Source: Lachnospiraceae bacterium
GTDB lineage: Bacteria; Bacillota; Clostridia; Lachnospirales; Lachnospiraceae
NCBI GenBank assembly: GCA_017540605.1
Contig: JAFYAS010000010.1
Coordinates: 1-38,695, forward strand
Direction of reading: 5' to 3'
Length of the DNA stretch: 38,695 nucleotides
This document shows, piece after piece, positions 18,221-27,579 of the stretch; position 1 is the stretch's first letter; the number at the start of each line of letters is the position of its first letter. The notes under the pieces were generated by a model. The model saw only the letters and a list, made by a program, of their open reading frames with translations, did not search any database and was not told where the DNA came from. Both the position numbers and the translations under genes were made by a program.

Positions 18221-18270
18221 TTTACTAAAAATGTGTTATCATCTTACTATCTGGATGCCGTTATAACGGC
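18221..18270 (+). promoter_or_regulatory. Possible promoter plus 14-bp palindrome upstream of the zinc-ribbon gene
   Basis: TTTACT (18221-18226), 18 bases, TACTAT (18245-18250) form a modest promoter. A perfect palindrome, GCCGTTATAACGGC (18257-18270), falls where transcription would start; it could be an operator or a leader hairpin. Confidence 0.35.
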
Positions 18271-18302
18271 GTGAATGTTCATGAATAGGGAGGTAAGTTT
18301 CA

Positions 18303-18773
18303 ATGGGATTTTTTGATGGATTGGGCGGATCTTTGGCTGAGAAGGGTCGTGAGGCAGCGGGCCTTATTTCAAGCAAGAGTAAGGATGTGGCTCAGAAGGC
18401 AAAGGAGATGTCTGAGGTAGCAGGACTTAAGAGTCTTATCACCGCAAGTGAGAAGGCTATCAATCAGGCATATTTGGATATAGGAACCAAGTATTATCAG
18501 AAGATGGAGAAGGAAGGCGCGCCTGAAGATTTTGCGAATGAATTCAATGTCATCAAGGATAATCTTGCAAAGATCGCTGACGTTAAGAAACAGATCGAGA
18601 ACGTAAAGGGCGAGAAGAGCTGTCCGAGCTGCGGAAAGCCTGTTGCTTTAGGTTCTGCATTCTGCGGCTATTGCGGCACCAGGATGGATGACGGTGATGC
18701 CGAGGGCACAACCTCTCCTCAGGGCTATACAGCGTCAGAGGAAGCTGCCACCGAAACAACAGATGTTGATTGA
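18303..18773 (+). CDS. Zinc-ribbon protein with helical N-terminus
   Basis: A 156-residue soluble protein. It begins MGFFDGLGGSLAEKG, followed by a helical region of about 90 residues (EKAINQAYLDIGTKYYQK and IADVKKQIENVKGEK). A zinc ribbon follows, CPSCGKPVALGSAFCGYCG, then an acidic Ser/Thr tail. This layout (helix plus C-terminal zinc ribbon) is widespread in Lachnospiraceae without a known function. GGGAGGT precedes the ATG by 8-9 bases. A terminator follows, so it is a single-gene unit. Confidence 0.7.
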   Translation: MGFFDGLGGSLAEKGREAAGLISSKSKDVAQKAKEMSEVAGLKSLITASEKAINQAYLDIGTKYYQKMEKEGAPEDFANEFNVIKDNLAKIADVKKQIENVKGEKSCPSCGKPVALGSAFCGYCGTRMDDGDAEGTTSPQGYTASEEAATETTDVD

Positions 18774-18783
18774 TCATTTTAAT

Positions 18784-18824
18784 AATAACGCCGGAGCGGG
18801 GTCATCATCTCCTCCGGCATTATT
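18784..18824 (+). terminator. Intrinsic terminator after the zinc-ribbon gene
   Basis: A 13-bp stem with one C-A mismatch (18784-18796/18812-18824) and a 15-base loop, followed by a T-rich stretch rather than a pure T run. Confidence 0.65.
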
Positions 18825-18864
18825 CTTATGTTTGAGTATTTTTTAACGGAGAGTATGTGACCTT

Positions 18865-20646
18865 ATGAACCGGCTTTGCCATTATCTTAGAAATTACAAA
18901 AAGGAAAGTGTGCTGGGGCCTTTGTTTAAGCTGTTGGAGGCCTTGTTTGATCTTTTCGTGCCTCTTGTTATGGCAAGTCTTATCGACAAGGGAATCGCAA
19001 ACTCTGACAAGCCCTATATTGCAAAGATGTGCATTCTTCTTGTGGTCCTTGCTATAATAGGTCTTACATGCTCGGTGACAGCCCAGTATTTTGCGGCGAA
19101 GGCGGCAGCAGGCTTTGGCAGCGAGCTAAGACATGATCTTTTTTCACATATTCTCACATTTCAATATTCGGAGGTTGACCGTATCGGAACCTCTACACTT
19201 ATCACCCGTATGACAAGTGATATCAATCAAGTTCAGTCCTGTGTGAATATGTCGCTGAGACTTCTTTTGAGGAGTCCCTTTATCGTAGTGGGTGCACTTA
19301 TATCGGCTTTTTTTATTGATATTAAGGCGGCGCTGATATTTGCGGTGACTATACCTGTGCTTGCTATTATCGTCTACGGAATCATGCTTATTACCATGCC
19401 TATGTTCAAGGCAGTTCAGTCACATCTTGATCAAGTGATGACAAGGACTAGGGAGAATCTTACAGGCGTGAGAGTTATCCGAGCTTTTAACAGAGAAGGC
19501 TATGAGCTTGGTGAATTCGAAAAGGAGAACGGTCTTCTTTATAAGAGTCAGCAAAAGACCGGCTTTATATCAGGACTTACCAATCCTTTGACATTTATAG
19601 TGATAAATCTTGCAACTGCCTGGCTTATATATGCAGGTGCCCTGAGGATAGATGGCGGCCTTCTTACCAAGGGCCAGCTTATCGCCATGGTAAATTACAT
19701 GACTCAGATACTTGTGGAGCTTGTTAAGCTTGCTAATCTCATCGTTATGCTTACCAAGGCGCTTGCCTGCTTTTCAAGAATTGAGCATGTCCTTGATACC
19801 GAGACTTCCATGAAGGATGTGAAGGGGGAGGCTCCCAAAGATAAAAATGATACACCCTTTATGGAGTTTTCAAATGTTTGTTTAAGATATGGAGATTCGT
19901 CGGCGGATTCTCTATCCGATATATCATTTTCTGTCAAAAAGGGTGATATCATCGGTATTATAGGGGGTACGGGAAGCGGTAAGTCTTCTCTTGTAAATCT
20001 CATTCCGAGATTTTATGACATCACAGGGGGAAGTATTAAGCTTTCGGGAAATGAATTAAAAGCCTATCCCCTTAATGAACTTAGAAAGAAGATAGGAATA
20101 GTTCCTCAAAGAAGCCAGCTTTTTTCGGGAACCATCAGGGACAATTTAAGATTTGGAAACCCTGATGCCACGGATGAAGAGCTGTGGGATGCAGTAAGGA
20201 CTGCTCAGGGTGAAGAGGTGGTAAAGGGCAAGGAGAACGGCCTTGATTCCATCGTTGAGCAGGGGGGGAGGAATTTCTCTGGAGGTCAGAAGCAGAGGCT
20301 TACCATAGCAAGAGCACTTGTGAAAAAGCCTGAGATCCTGATACTTGATGATTCATCATCGGCCCTTGATTTTGCTACGGATGCGGCTTTACGTCATGCC
20401 ATAAAGGATATGAAGTCGGCACCTACCATGTTCATAGTATCACAGCGCACCTCCAGCATTCAGTTTGCGGATAAGATCATAGTTTTAGATGATGGTAGGG
20501 CAGTGGGGATAGGAACTCACGAGGAGTTACTTGATAGCTGTGATATTTACAAAGAGATATATGATTCGCAGTTTAAGAGACCGGAAGAGGTCTTGGCTGA
20601 AGAGGCCAGAAGAAAGGCGAAGGAGAACGGGGGTGTCGGCGCATGA
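18865..20646 (+). CDS. ABC exporter subunit with degenerate ATP-site residues
   Basis: A 593-residue type-I exporter half: six membrane segments in the first 310 residues, then a nucleotide-binding domain. Walker A is GGTGSGKSS and the signature FSGGQKQRL is canonical. The residue after Walker B is Asp (LILDDSSSALD) instead of the catalytic Glu, and the switch His is Gln (IVSQRTSSI). This half therefore contributes Walker A and B to the non-hydrolysing site of a heterodimer, as in TM287/288, LmrCD and BmrCD exporters. The substrate is unknown; drug or peptide export is typical. It overlaps the second half-transporter by four bases. Confidence 0.92.
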   Translation: MNRLCHYLRNYKKESVLGPLFKLLEALFDLFVPLVMASLIDKGIANSDKPYIAKMCILLVVLAIIGLTCSVTAQYFAAKAAAGFGSELRHDLFSHILTFQYSEVDRIGTSTLITRMTSDINQVQSCVNMSLRLLLRSPFIVVGALISAFFIDIKAALIFAVTIPVLAIIVYGIMLITMPMFKAVQSHLDQVMTRTRENLTGVRVIRAFNREGYELGEFEKENGLLYKSQQKTGFISGLTNPLTFIVINLATAWLIYAGALRIDGGLLTKGQLIAMVNYMTQILVELVKLANLIVMLTKALACFSRIEHVLDTETSMKDVKGEAPKDKNDTPFMEFSNVCLRYGDSSADSLSDISFSVKKGDIIGIIGGTGSGKSSLVNLIPRFYDITGGSIKLSGNELKAYPLNELRKKIGIVPQRSQLFSGTIRDNLRFGNPDATDEELWDAVRTAQGEEVVKGKENGLDSIVEQGGRNFSGGQKQRLTIARALVKKPEILILDDSSSALDFATDAALRHAIKDMKSAPTMFIVSQRTSSIQFADKIIVLDDGRAVGIGTHEELLDSCDIYKEIYDSQFKRPEEVLAEEARRKAKENGGVGA

Positions 20647-22379
20647 GAAAGAAGACACTTCTAAAGGTTATAAAGCGGTTGAAGCATTATATCCCTATGC
20701 TGATACTTTCTATCCTTTTTGCCGCTTTGTCGGTTATTTTACAGCTCTACATACCCATTCTTATCGGAGAAGCTGTAGATACCTGCGTGGATGCGGGAAA
20801 GGTAGATTTTATCGCATTAAAGCCCATACTTGTCACCATGCTTTTGGTCACATTGTTTGCGGGAGTCCTTCAATGGCTAATGAATCTTGCCAACAACAAG
20901 ATGACCTATGGTATTACGAGAGATATCAGGAATGAGGCTATCACTAAGCTTGAAAGGCTGCCTCTTTCCTACCTGGATGCACATAGTTCCGGTGATACGG
21001 TGAGTAGGATCATCGCAGATGTGGATCAGTTTGCCGACGGACTTTTGATGGGCTTTACGCAGCTATTTACTGGACTGATGACCATAGTGGGAACTTTGGT
21101 CTTTATGCTAAAGCTTGATGTGAAGATAGCGCTTGTTGTTGTGTTGGTCACTCCTTTAAGCCTTTTCGTTGCGGCATTTATTGCAAAGAATACCTATCAT
21201 CTGTTTAAGAAGCAGAGTGAGACCAGAGGAGAGCAGACTGCTCTTATCGATGAAATGATCGGTGGTAAGAAGGTAGTTACAGCATTTAACTACGAGGACA
21301 GAGCCATAGAGCGTTTTGATGAGATAAATGAGAGGCTTAAGGAGGCTTCATTAAAGGCTACATTTTTTTCAAGCCTCACCAATCCGTGCACGAGATTTGT
21401 GAATAATATAGTCTACCTTTTGGTAGGAGTCTGCGGAGGCTTTGTATGTATAAAGGGCGGCATGACCATAGGCAATCTTTCAAGCTTTCTAAGCTATGCA
21501 AATCAATACACAAAGCCCTTCAACGAGATCTCCGGAGTGATCACAGAGCTTCAGAATGCATTGGTATGTGCGGCGAGAGTATTTGAATTTATAGAGAGTG
21601 AACCTGAGGTAGCAAATGTTCCTGATGCGGTAGTACTGACTGATGAAACCGTTACCGGAGAAGTTGAGTTTTCTGATGTTTTCTTCAGCTATGCGAAGGA
21701 CAAGAAGCTTATTGAGGACCTTGATGTAAAGGTTAAGCCCGGTCAAAGAGTGGCCATAGTAGGACCTACCGGTGCGGGAAAAAGTACCATTATCAATCTC
21801 CTTATGAGATTTTACGATGTTGACCGGGGTACGGTGAGCGTCTCAGGACATGATATAAGAAATGTAAAAAGGGAAAGTCTTCGTGAAAGCTTTGGTATGG
21901 TGCTTCAGGAGACCTGGCTCAGATCGGGTACGGTTCGGGAAAATATTGCCTATGGTAATCCCGATGCCACAGAAGAAGAGATAGTTGCTGCCGCAAAGGC
22001 AGCTCATGCCCACAGTTTTATCATGCGTATGAAGGATGGCTATGATACGGTGATAGACGAGGACGGTGAGAACCTTAGTCACGGAGAAAAACAGCTTCTC
22101 TGTATAGCAAGGGTGATGCTTAACACACCGCCCATGCTGATACTTGATGAAGCTACAAGTAGTATAGATACAAGAACAGAGGTCAGGATACAGCGAGCCT
22201 TTAACAAGCTGATGAACGGAAGGACAAGCTTTATCGTGGCACACAGACTCTCAACCATCAGAGAGGCTGACATTATTTTGGTCATGAAGGACGGACATGT
22301 GATAGAGCAGGGGGACCATGACAGTCTTTTGAAGGCAGACGGATTCTACGCAAAGCTCTACAACAGTCAATGGGCGTAA
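20643..22379 (+). CDS. ABC exporter subunit with consensus ATPase residues
   Basis: A 578-residue exporter half, partner of the preceding gene (ATGA overlap). Six membrane segments precede a nucleotide-binding domain with Walker A GPTGAGKST, Walker B LILDEATSSID and the switch His in VAHRLSTI, all canonical. Its signature is altered to LSHGEKQLL, and in the assembled dimer that signature faces the degenerate Walker A of the partner. The two proteins thus complement each other as one active and one silent ATP site. GGGGGTGTCGGC is the only purine-rich stretch before the start, so translational coupling is likely. Confidence 0.93.
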   Translation: MRKKTLLKVIKRLKHYIPMLILSILFAALSVILQLYIPILIGEAVDTCVDAGKVDFIALKPILVTMLLVTLFAGVLQWLMNLANNKMTYGITRDIRNEAITKLERLPLSYLDAHSSGDTVSRIIADVDQFADGLLMGFTQLFTGLMTIVGTLVFMLKLDVKIALVVVLVTPLSLFVAAFIAKNTYHLFKKQSETRGEQTALIDEMIGGKKVVTAFNYEDRAIERFDEINERLKEASLKATFFSSLTNPCTRFVNNIVYLLVGVCGGFVCIKGGMTIGNLSSFLSYANQYTKPFNEISGVITELQNALVCAARVFEFIESEPEVANVPDAVVLTDETVTGEVEFSDVFFSYAKDKKLIEDLDVKVKPGQRVAIVGPTGAGKSTIINLLMRFYDVDRGTVSVSGHDIRNVKRESLRESFGMVLQETWLRSGTVRENIAYGNPDATEEEIVAAAKAAHAHSFIMRMKDGYDTVIDEDGENLSHGEKQLLCIARVMLNTPPMLILDEATSSIDTRTEVRIQRAFNKLMNGRTSFIVAHRLSTIREADIILVMKDGHVIEQGDHDSLLKADGFYAKLYNSQWA

Positions 22380-22434
22380 GGGTTCAGGGCTGTAGGGAAT
22401 AGTTAATATTGGTTATTAAAGAAAGGGGAATATG

Positions 22435-25400
22435 ATGAGTGAAAGAGAAACCTTTGAGATACTTGGAATAGAGGCTACAAAGGATGAAGAGGCCATAAGG
22501 GCGGCCTATAGAGAAAAGGTAGTATCGGTAAATCCGGAGGATGATCCTGAGGGCTTTAAAAAGCTCCGTACAGCCTACGAGAATGCCATAAGGCTTATAA
22601 ATGGGCCTGCCGAGGGCGAAGAGAAGTCTGAGGAGGATATGACCGAGGTTGAGCTTCATGTAAAAAAGGCTGAGGCTATTTATGATGATATTAAGAAACG
22701 TTCGGATGTTTCCTTGTGGGAGGAATGGTTAAATCATCCCCTTTGTCAGGGACTTGATACGGTTGATGAGATGAGAGAGGCTTTTCTTACTTTTGCTCTT
22801 GACCGCTTTTTCCTGTCCCATGATGTATGGGTGAAGATAGATAAGGTATTTACGATCAAGGATGAGAGGAAGCTTTTATGTGAGATGTTCCCCCCTGATT
22901 TCATTGATTATGTTATCTTCCATGTTGATAACGAAGATTTCTTTGAGGTTGGGAAGTTAAAAACAAGAGAGGAATATCTTGAGTTAATAAAGAATACTGA
23001 TATCGAGGATACGATCATTCGTGAAAAAGGCAATGATTATGTGCCTGAGGAGTTTCACAACAAGGCTGATGAATATATCAGAGATGCTTCCAGCATATCT
23101 ATGCTTATCGAGAAGATGATCAATCCTCAGTATTCTGAGGAAGATAGGCACAATGCTGTTATGCAGATGAAGTCGGAGCAGTATTATTTCGGTCACTCTG
23201 ATGTTTGGCATCCCTTCGAATATGTTGGTGCCATGCGTCTTATGCAAGAGCTCGGAGAGCTTGAAAAGGCTGACTATCTCGCTCGGTGTGTACTGATTGA
23301 CGAGCTTTTTGATTTTGAATGCTATCTTTATTCTACGGCCGCTTTTATCATTGTAAATGCGCAGAGGATAAGGAATGAAAAGAACGGCACCGAGGGTGTG
23401 GGTGATATAAATCTCGATGCGGTAAATGCAGGTATAAAGAGGGTTCTTGATGAGAGACCGAAGTTTATGCTTGCGAGAATCGCAAAGTCCGTTATCTATT
23501 ATCTAAATGGGGAGTATACTGAGTCGAAGGATGAGATCATGGGCGTTTTAGAGGACGACAATCGCAATGAGGTTGCTGTCAGTATGATGAGAATGATCAA
23601 TGAAAAGCTCATTGTTTCCTTCAAGGAAAAGATAGAGGCTGAGCCTGAAAATCTAAAAGAGAGGATCGAGCTTGGCTGGTGCCTGTTCCAGAAGGAGGAT
23701 GGTAAGGGAACCATTGAGCTTTTGGAGGGTATAGAGCCTGACAAGGACAATGAATATGATTATCACAACCTGATCGGAAGATGCTATTTCAATCTTGAAG
23801 AATACGAAAAGGCTGAACCACATTTGGCAAAATGGTTGGAGCTTATTACAAGGCTTTATGAAAGATCAAAGACTGAGGATACTGAAAGCTGGTCAAAGGA
23901 AGATAAAAAGCGTGTCACAAGACTTGGATATTGCTATTATATGAATGCCGCCTGCAAGGCTTCCCTTAAGAATTATGAGGACGGCGAAAAACTCATGCGG
24001 ATTTCCATCGAGAAGGAGAATGATGCCAATGAGAGGATTTATTATCAGGAATCATTGGGACTTATTCTACATGAGGAGAAGAAATATGATGAGGAGATGG
24101 TCATCTGGAATGAAATGATCGAGAATACACCTCATTGTGTTCCGGCCTTTGTTCATAGACAGGAGGTTGCCTATGAGCTTCGTGATGCGGGATGCGTTGT
24201 AGATGATTATTATAATATTGTTGCTGATGTTCCACAGTATGCAAGAGCCTATGTTTTGGCGGCCAAGGTGTTCCATGTTTACAGACAGGAGGACGAGTTA
24301 AATACTCTTTTGGAGAGGGCGAAGGAGAATGATATCAAAAGTGATGCTCTTGACAGTATCAGAGCCAATCTTTTAAGGGCGCATGGTGATTATAAGGAAG
24401 CTTATAAGCTACTTACAGATATTGAAACGAATATCTCAAAGAATGATACTGATATAGATAGTCCTTATGAGTTTTATATCGATTTTGCAAATCTTTTCCT
24501 GAACATGGGAAATAGGCATATCAGGCCTGAGGATGTGTATGTCTATGACAATAGGGCTGCCAATTTTAAGCACAAGAAAGCAACCGGACATTTTGCCTAT
24601 GCCATCTATTTCTGCGAAAAGGCTATGGAGCTTGATCCCGCAAACAAGAGATCAAGATGGGTACTTTCTGATATCTATGAGGCTATGGATGACAGAGAGA
24701 GCTGCGAGGCTGTCTATAGGGAAATGCTTGAGCTTGATCCTGCCGATGCCGACATCAATTTTGAGTTTGGGGCATATTATCACAGAAAGAATAATCTTCA
24801 CGCGGCCTACGATCAATACAAGGAGACGCTTAAGAAAAATCCTGATCATAAGCTTGCCAATAACAAGCTTATGAAGCTTTATGAAAAATCCTTCCTTGAT
24901 AAGGAAAAGAAGGAATTCTATGACTCGGCTGTAAAGTATGCCGCGGCTCAGCTTAAGAATGATGATGATAGCTATTATTATGTGGAAAGAGCACTTCTTT
25001 ATATCGATGGCTATGAATTTGATAAGGCAATAGAGGATGCGAAGGCAGCCTTAAAATCTGATCCTGAGAATTTTTATGCTATGAATGCTGCGGGTTATTC
25101 CTTGATGATGCTTGAGCGTTATGAAGAAGCAGAGGAATACTTCAAGAAGGGTATTGAGGTGATGGGAGATGAAAAACCCGAGACGCCTCATCTTCATATG
25201 AATCTTGCACGTTGCTCTGAGATGCAGTGGAAGTATGAGCAGGCAATAGAGTGCTATTTCTTCCTCAATGAGCATTTTGGAGATGATATGAATGGCCACA
25301 TGCGCATGGGCGTTATATATGGAAAAAATAAGAAATACAAGGAAGCGGCAGGGGAATATCTGTATCGCCATGATCATTATACCGAACAGAAGAAGAATGA

Positions 25401-26154
25401 CAAAAACAATGATCCATGGATAGATGAAAGGATCATCGCCAATGTGGTAAAGCTTGTTCATATATACCGTCTGGCTGGAGATATGGAAAATTACAAGGAG
25501 TGGTCGCTCTATATTCATAGGTTTATTCAGAGAAAGAATATCATGAATCTTCTGTCCAATTTAAAGATGAATGATAATGAGAAGGAAGCGGCAGTATATA
25601 TCTTGAAGGAGGCAGGAAAGCATTCTCTCTTTGTAGAGCGGGATTACAAGCTTGCTATCAAGTACTTCGAAAAGGCTCAAAAGCTTATGAAGAAGTATGA
25701 GGAACTTAATGATGTTGATGATCTTGCTACTCTCGGAGACATCAATTCAGACCTTGCGGATTGTTATGCAAGGCTTGGACAGAAAACCAAATCAAAGCTT
25801 TCAGCAGAGATGGCTATAAAATGCTATACAAAAAAGTCCGGTTCGGTTGAGGAGTATCTTGGATTTAGGAAGGAGCTCCCCTTTAGACTAGGAGAGCTTG
25901 CTATGCTATATTTCTTCATGGGTGATGAGAAGAAGGCCTTTGAATTTTGTGACCGTATGCAATGTGAGCTTCGCTGTAGCTTCTGTCGTGAGAAGAAATG
26001 CTATGAAAAATATCTTGCGCTTGCGAGAATATATGAGTTGAAAAAAGACAATAAAAAGGCTCTCGAGATGTATGAGCAGGCGCTGATTTACGGGCCTGAC
26101 GACTGCGAGGTAAAGGTGGCTATTGAATTGCTTTCAGGTAAAAAAGGAGTGTGA
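22435..26154 (+). CDS. Large TPR protein with J-like N-terminal domain
   Basis: A 1239-residue protein. Residues 3-55 look like a J domain (ETFEILGIEATKDEEAIRAAY, read in shorter parts: FEILGIEATKDEEAI and RAAYREK), but the HPD tripeptide that activates Hsp70 is replaced by Asn33-Pro34-Glu35 in VNPEDDPEGF. From about residue 400 on there are at least ten TPR-like helical hairpins, for example HNLIGRCYFNLEEYEKAEP and AMNAAGYSLMMLERYEEAE, so it is probably a protein-binding scaffold. A Cys group (1172, 1177, 1181, 1184, 1189) lies near the end. The ATG at 22435 has better spacing to AAAGGGG than the one at 22432. It heads a cluster that ends with an Hsp70. Confidence 0.8.
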   Translation: MSERETFEILGIEATKDEEAIRAAYREKVVSVNPEDDPEGFKKLRTAYENAIRLINGPAEGEEKSEEDMTEVELHVKKAEAIYDDIKKRSDVSLWEEWLNHPLCQGLDTVDEMREAFLTFALDRFFLSHDVWVKIDKVFTIKDERKLLCEMFPPDFIDYVIFHVDNEDFFEVGKLKTREEYLELIKNTDIEDTIIREKGNDYVPEEFHNKADEYIRDASSISMLIEKMINPQYSEEDRHNAVMQMKSEQYYFGHSDVWHPFEYVGAMRLMQELGELEKADYLARCVLIDELFDFECYLYSTAAFIIVNAQRIRNEKNGTEGVGDINLDAVNAGIKRVLDERPKFMLARIAKSVIYYLNGEYTESKDEIMGVLEDDNRNEVAVSMMRMINEKLIVSFKEKIEAEPENLKERIELGWCLFQKEDGKGTIELLEGIEPDKDNEYDYHNLIGRCYFNLEEYEKAEPHLAKWLELITRLYERSKTEDTESWSKEDKKRVTRLGYCYYMNAACKASLKNYEDGEKLMRISIEKENDANERIYYQESLGLILHEEKKYDEEMVIWNEMIENTPHCVPAFVHRQEVAYELRDAGCVVDDYYNIVADVPQYARAYVLAAKVFHVYRQEDELNTLLERAKENDIKSDALDSIRANLLRAHGDYKEAYKLLTDIETNISKNDTDIDSPYEFYIDFANLFLNMGNRHIRPEDVYVYDNRAANFKHKKATGHFAYAIYFCEKAMELDPANKRSRWVLSDIYEAMDDRESCEAVYREMLELDPADADINFEFGAYYHRKNNLHAAYDQYKETLKKNPDHKLANNKLMKLYEKSFLDKEKKEFYDSAVKYAAAQLKNDDDSYYYVERALLYIDGYEFDKAIEDAKAALKSDPENFYAMNAAGYSLMMLERYEEAEEYFKKGIEVMGDEKPETPHLHMNLARCSEMQWKYEQAIECYFFLNEHFGDDMNGHMRMGVIYGKNKKYKEAAGEYLYRHDHYTEQKKNDKNNDPWIDERIIANVVKLVHIYRLAGDMENYKEWSLYIHRFIQRKNIMNLLSNLKMNDNEKEAAVYILKEAGKHSLFVERDYKLAIKYFEKAQKLMKKYEELNDVDDLATLGDINSDLADCYARLGQKTKSKLSAEMAIKCYTKKSGSVEEYLGFRKELPFRLGELAMLYFFMGDEKKAFEFCDRMQCELRCSFCREKKCYEKYLALARIYELKKDNKKALEMYEQALIYGPDDCEVKVAIELLSGKKGV

Positions 26155-26159
26155 AGTTT

Positions 26160-27560
26160 ATGACATCAAAGCTATCAGTTAAGGAAAAGGTGGCATACGG
26201 TATAGGTGCTGTGGGAAAGGATATGGTATATATGCTTTCCGCAAGCTACATACTGTATTATTATCAGGATATCCTTGGGGTATCATCCATTGCCATGGGT
26301 ATCATACTTATGGCAGCAAGAGTATTTGACGCCTTCAACGATCCCATCATGGGTGTCGTTGTTGCAAAGACCAAGACAAAATGGGGAAAGTTTCGCCCCT
26401 GGCTTTTTATAGGCACACTTCTTAATGCCATCATTCTTGTGGTCATGTTCTCGGCACCACCGGCTCTAAATGGCGGAGGTTTGGTTGCTTATGCTGCAAT
26501 ATTCTATATCCTTTGGGGTGTCACCTATACCATGATGGATATACCCTATTGGTCAATGATCCCTGCATTTACCGAGGGTGGCAAGGAGAGAGAGGGTCTT
26601 TCGACACTCGGTCGTACCTGCGCAGGTGTAGGTTCAGCTCTTATTACTATCGTTACCGTTAAACTTGTAGCTATACTTGGTGGAACCGATGCAGCCGGAA
26701 AAGTAAATGAGAGACGAGGCTTTATGCTTTTTGCTTTGATCGTTGCCGTGCTCTTTGTAGTGTTCATTACCATCACCTGTGTAACCATAAAGGAAAAATC
26801 AACCGTTGATGTAGACAGTCCTTCCGTTGGCCAGATGTTTAAGGCTCTTCTTTCCAATGATCAGGCTATGACGGTTGTGGCTGCCATAGTGCTTATCAAC
26901 TGTTCACTCTATGTCACTTCGAATCTTTTGATATACTTCTTTAAGTACGATATCGGCGGTGACAAATGGCGTGATACCTACACACTTTTCAATACCTTCG
27001 GAGGTGGAATGCAGATCATTTCTATGATGGTATTCTTCCCTTTATTCAGAAAATTCATGAGCTCCATAAAGGTGTTCTATGTGAGCCTTATCATGGCTAT
27101 CACAGGCTACGGTGTTCTCTTTGCTATGATGTGTATGGGCGTTAACCAGCTAGTGGTCCTTTTGATCCCCGGCTTCTTTATATTCGTAGCTTTCGGTATG
27201 CTTACTGTTCTTACGACAGTCTTTCTTGCGAATACCGTTGACTATGGAGAATTCAAGAACAACAGAAGAGATGAGAGTGTCATTTTCTCTATGCAGACCT
27301 TTGTGGTAAAGCTTGCTTCCGGTGTGGCTGCCCTTATTGCGGCTATCTGCTTGAATGTGCTTAATATAAAGCAGGACAGCGGTGATGCCGCCGAAGTTGC
27401 CGGAAATGTTGCAGGCTCATCTATGATGGTGCTTCGTATGACTATGACGGTACTTCCCATCATCGGACTTTTTGTAGCTGTATTTATATTCTCAAAGAAA
27501 TACATCCTGACAGATGAAAAGCTTGAAGAGATCACAAAGAGTATTAAGGGAAATAAGTAG
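26160..27560 (+). CDS. GPH-family sugar:cation symporter (MFS superfamily)
   Basis: A 466-residue membrane protein with about 12 segments. The N-terminus SVKEKVAYGIGAVGKDMVYM and the loop DAFNDPIMGVVVAKTKTKWG, with WGKFRPWL following, are hallmarks of the glycoside-pentoside-hexuronide family (MelB-like). It should import a sugar or oligosaccharide with sodium or protons. The substrate cannot be read. A GTG at 26151 overlaps the preceding stop, but AAGGAG is placed 10 bases before the ATG at 26160, so that start is used. Its place between a TPR/J protein and zinc-ribbon membrane proteins is unexpected, and no glycosidase is adjacent. Confidence 0.9.
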   Translation: MTSKLSVKEKVAYGIGAVGKDMVYMLSASYILYYYQDILGVSSIAMGIILMAARVFDAFNDPIMGVVVAKTKTKWGKFRPWLFIGTLLNAIILVVMFSAPPALNGGGLVAYAAIFYILWGVTYTMMDIPYWSMIPAFTEGGKEREGLSTLGRTCAGVGSALITIVTVKLVAILGGTDAAGKVNERRGFMLFALIVAVLFVVFITITCVTIKEKSTVDVDSPSVGQMFKALLSNDQAMTVVAAIVLINCSLYVTSNLLIYFFKYDIGGDKWRDTYTLFNTFGGGMQIISMMVFFPLFRKFMSSIKVFYVSLIMAITGYGVLFAMMCMGVNQLVVLLIPGFFIFVAFGMLTVLTTVFLANTVDYGEFKNNRRDESVIFSMQTFVVKLASGVAALIAAICLNVLNIKQDSGDAAEVAGNVAGSSMMVLRMTMTVLPIIGLFVAVFIFSKKYILTDEKLEEITKSIKGNK

Positions 27561-27579
27561 TTTAGAGGTTTGATGACAG

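Noticed and set aside
20531..20935. Open frame of 134 codons across the junction of the two ABC genes
   Set aside because: It overlaps conserved nucleotide-binding and membrane parts in another frame; no support.
25051..25518. Open frame of 155 codons opposite the TPR gene
   Set aside because: Ile/His-rich translation typical of the reverse of Glu/Lys/Asp-rich TPR codons; no start signal.
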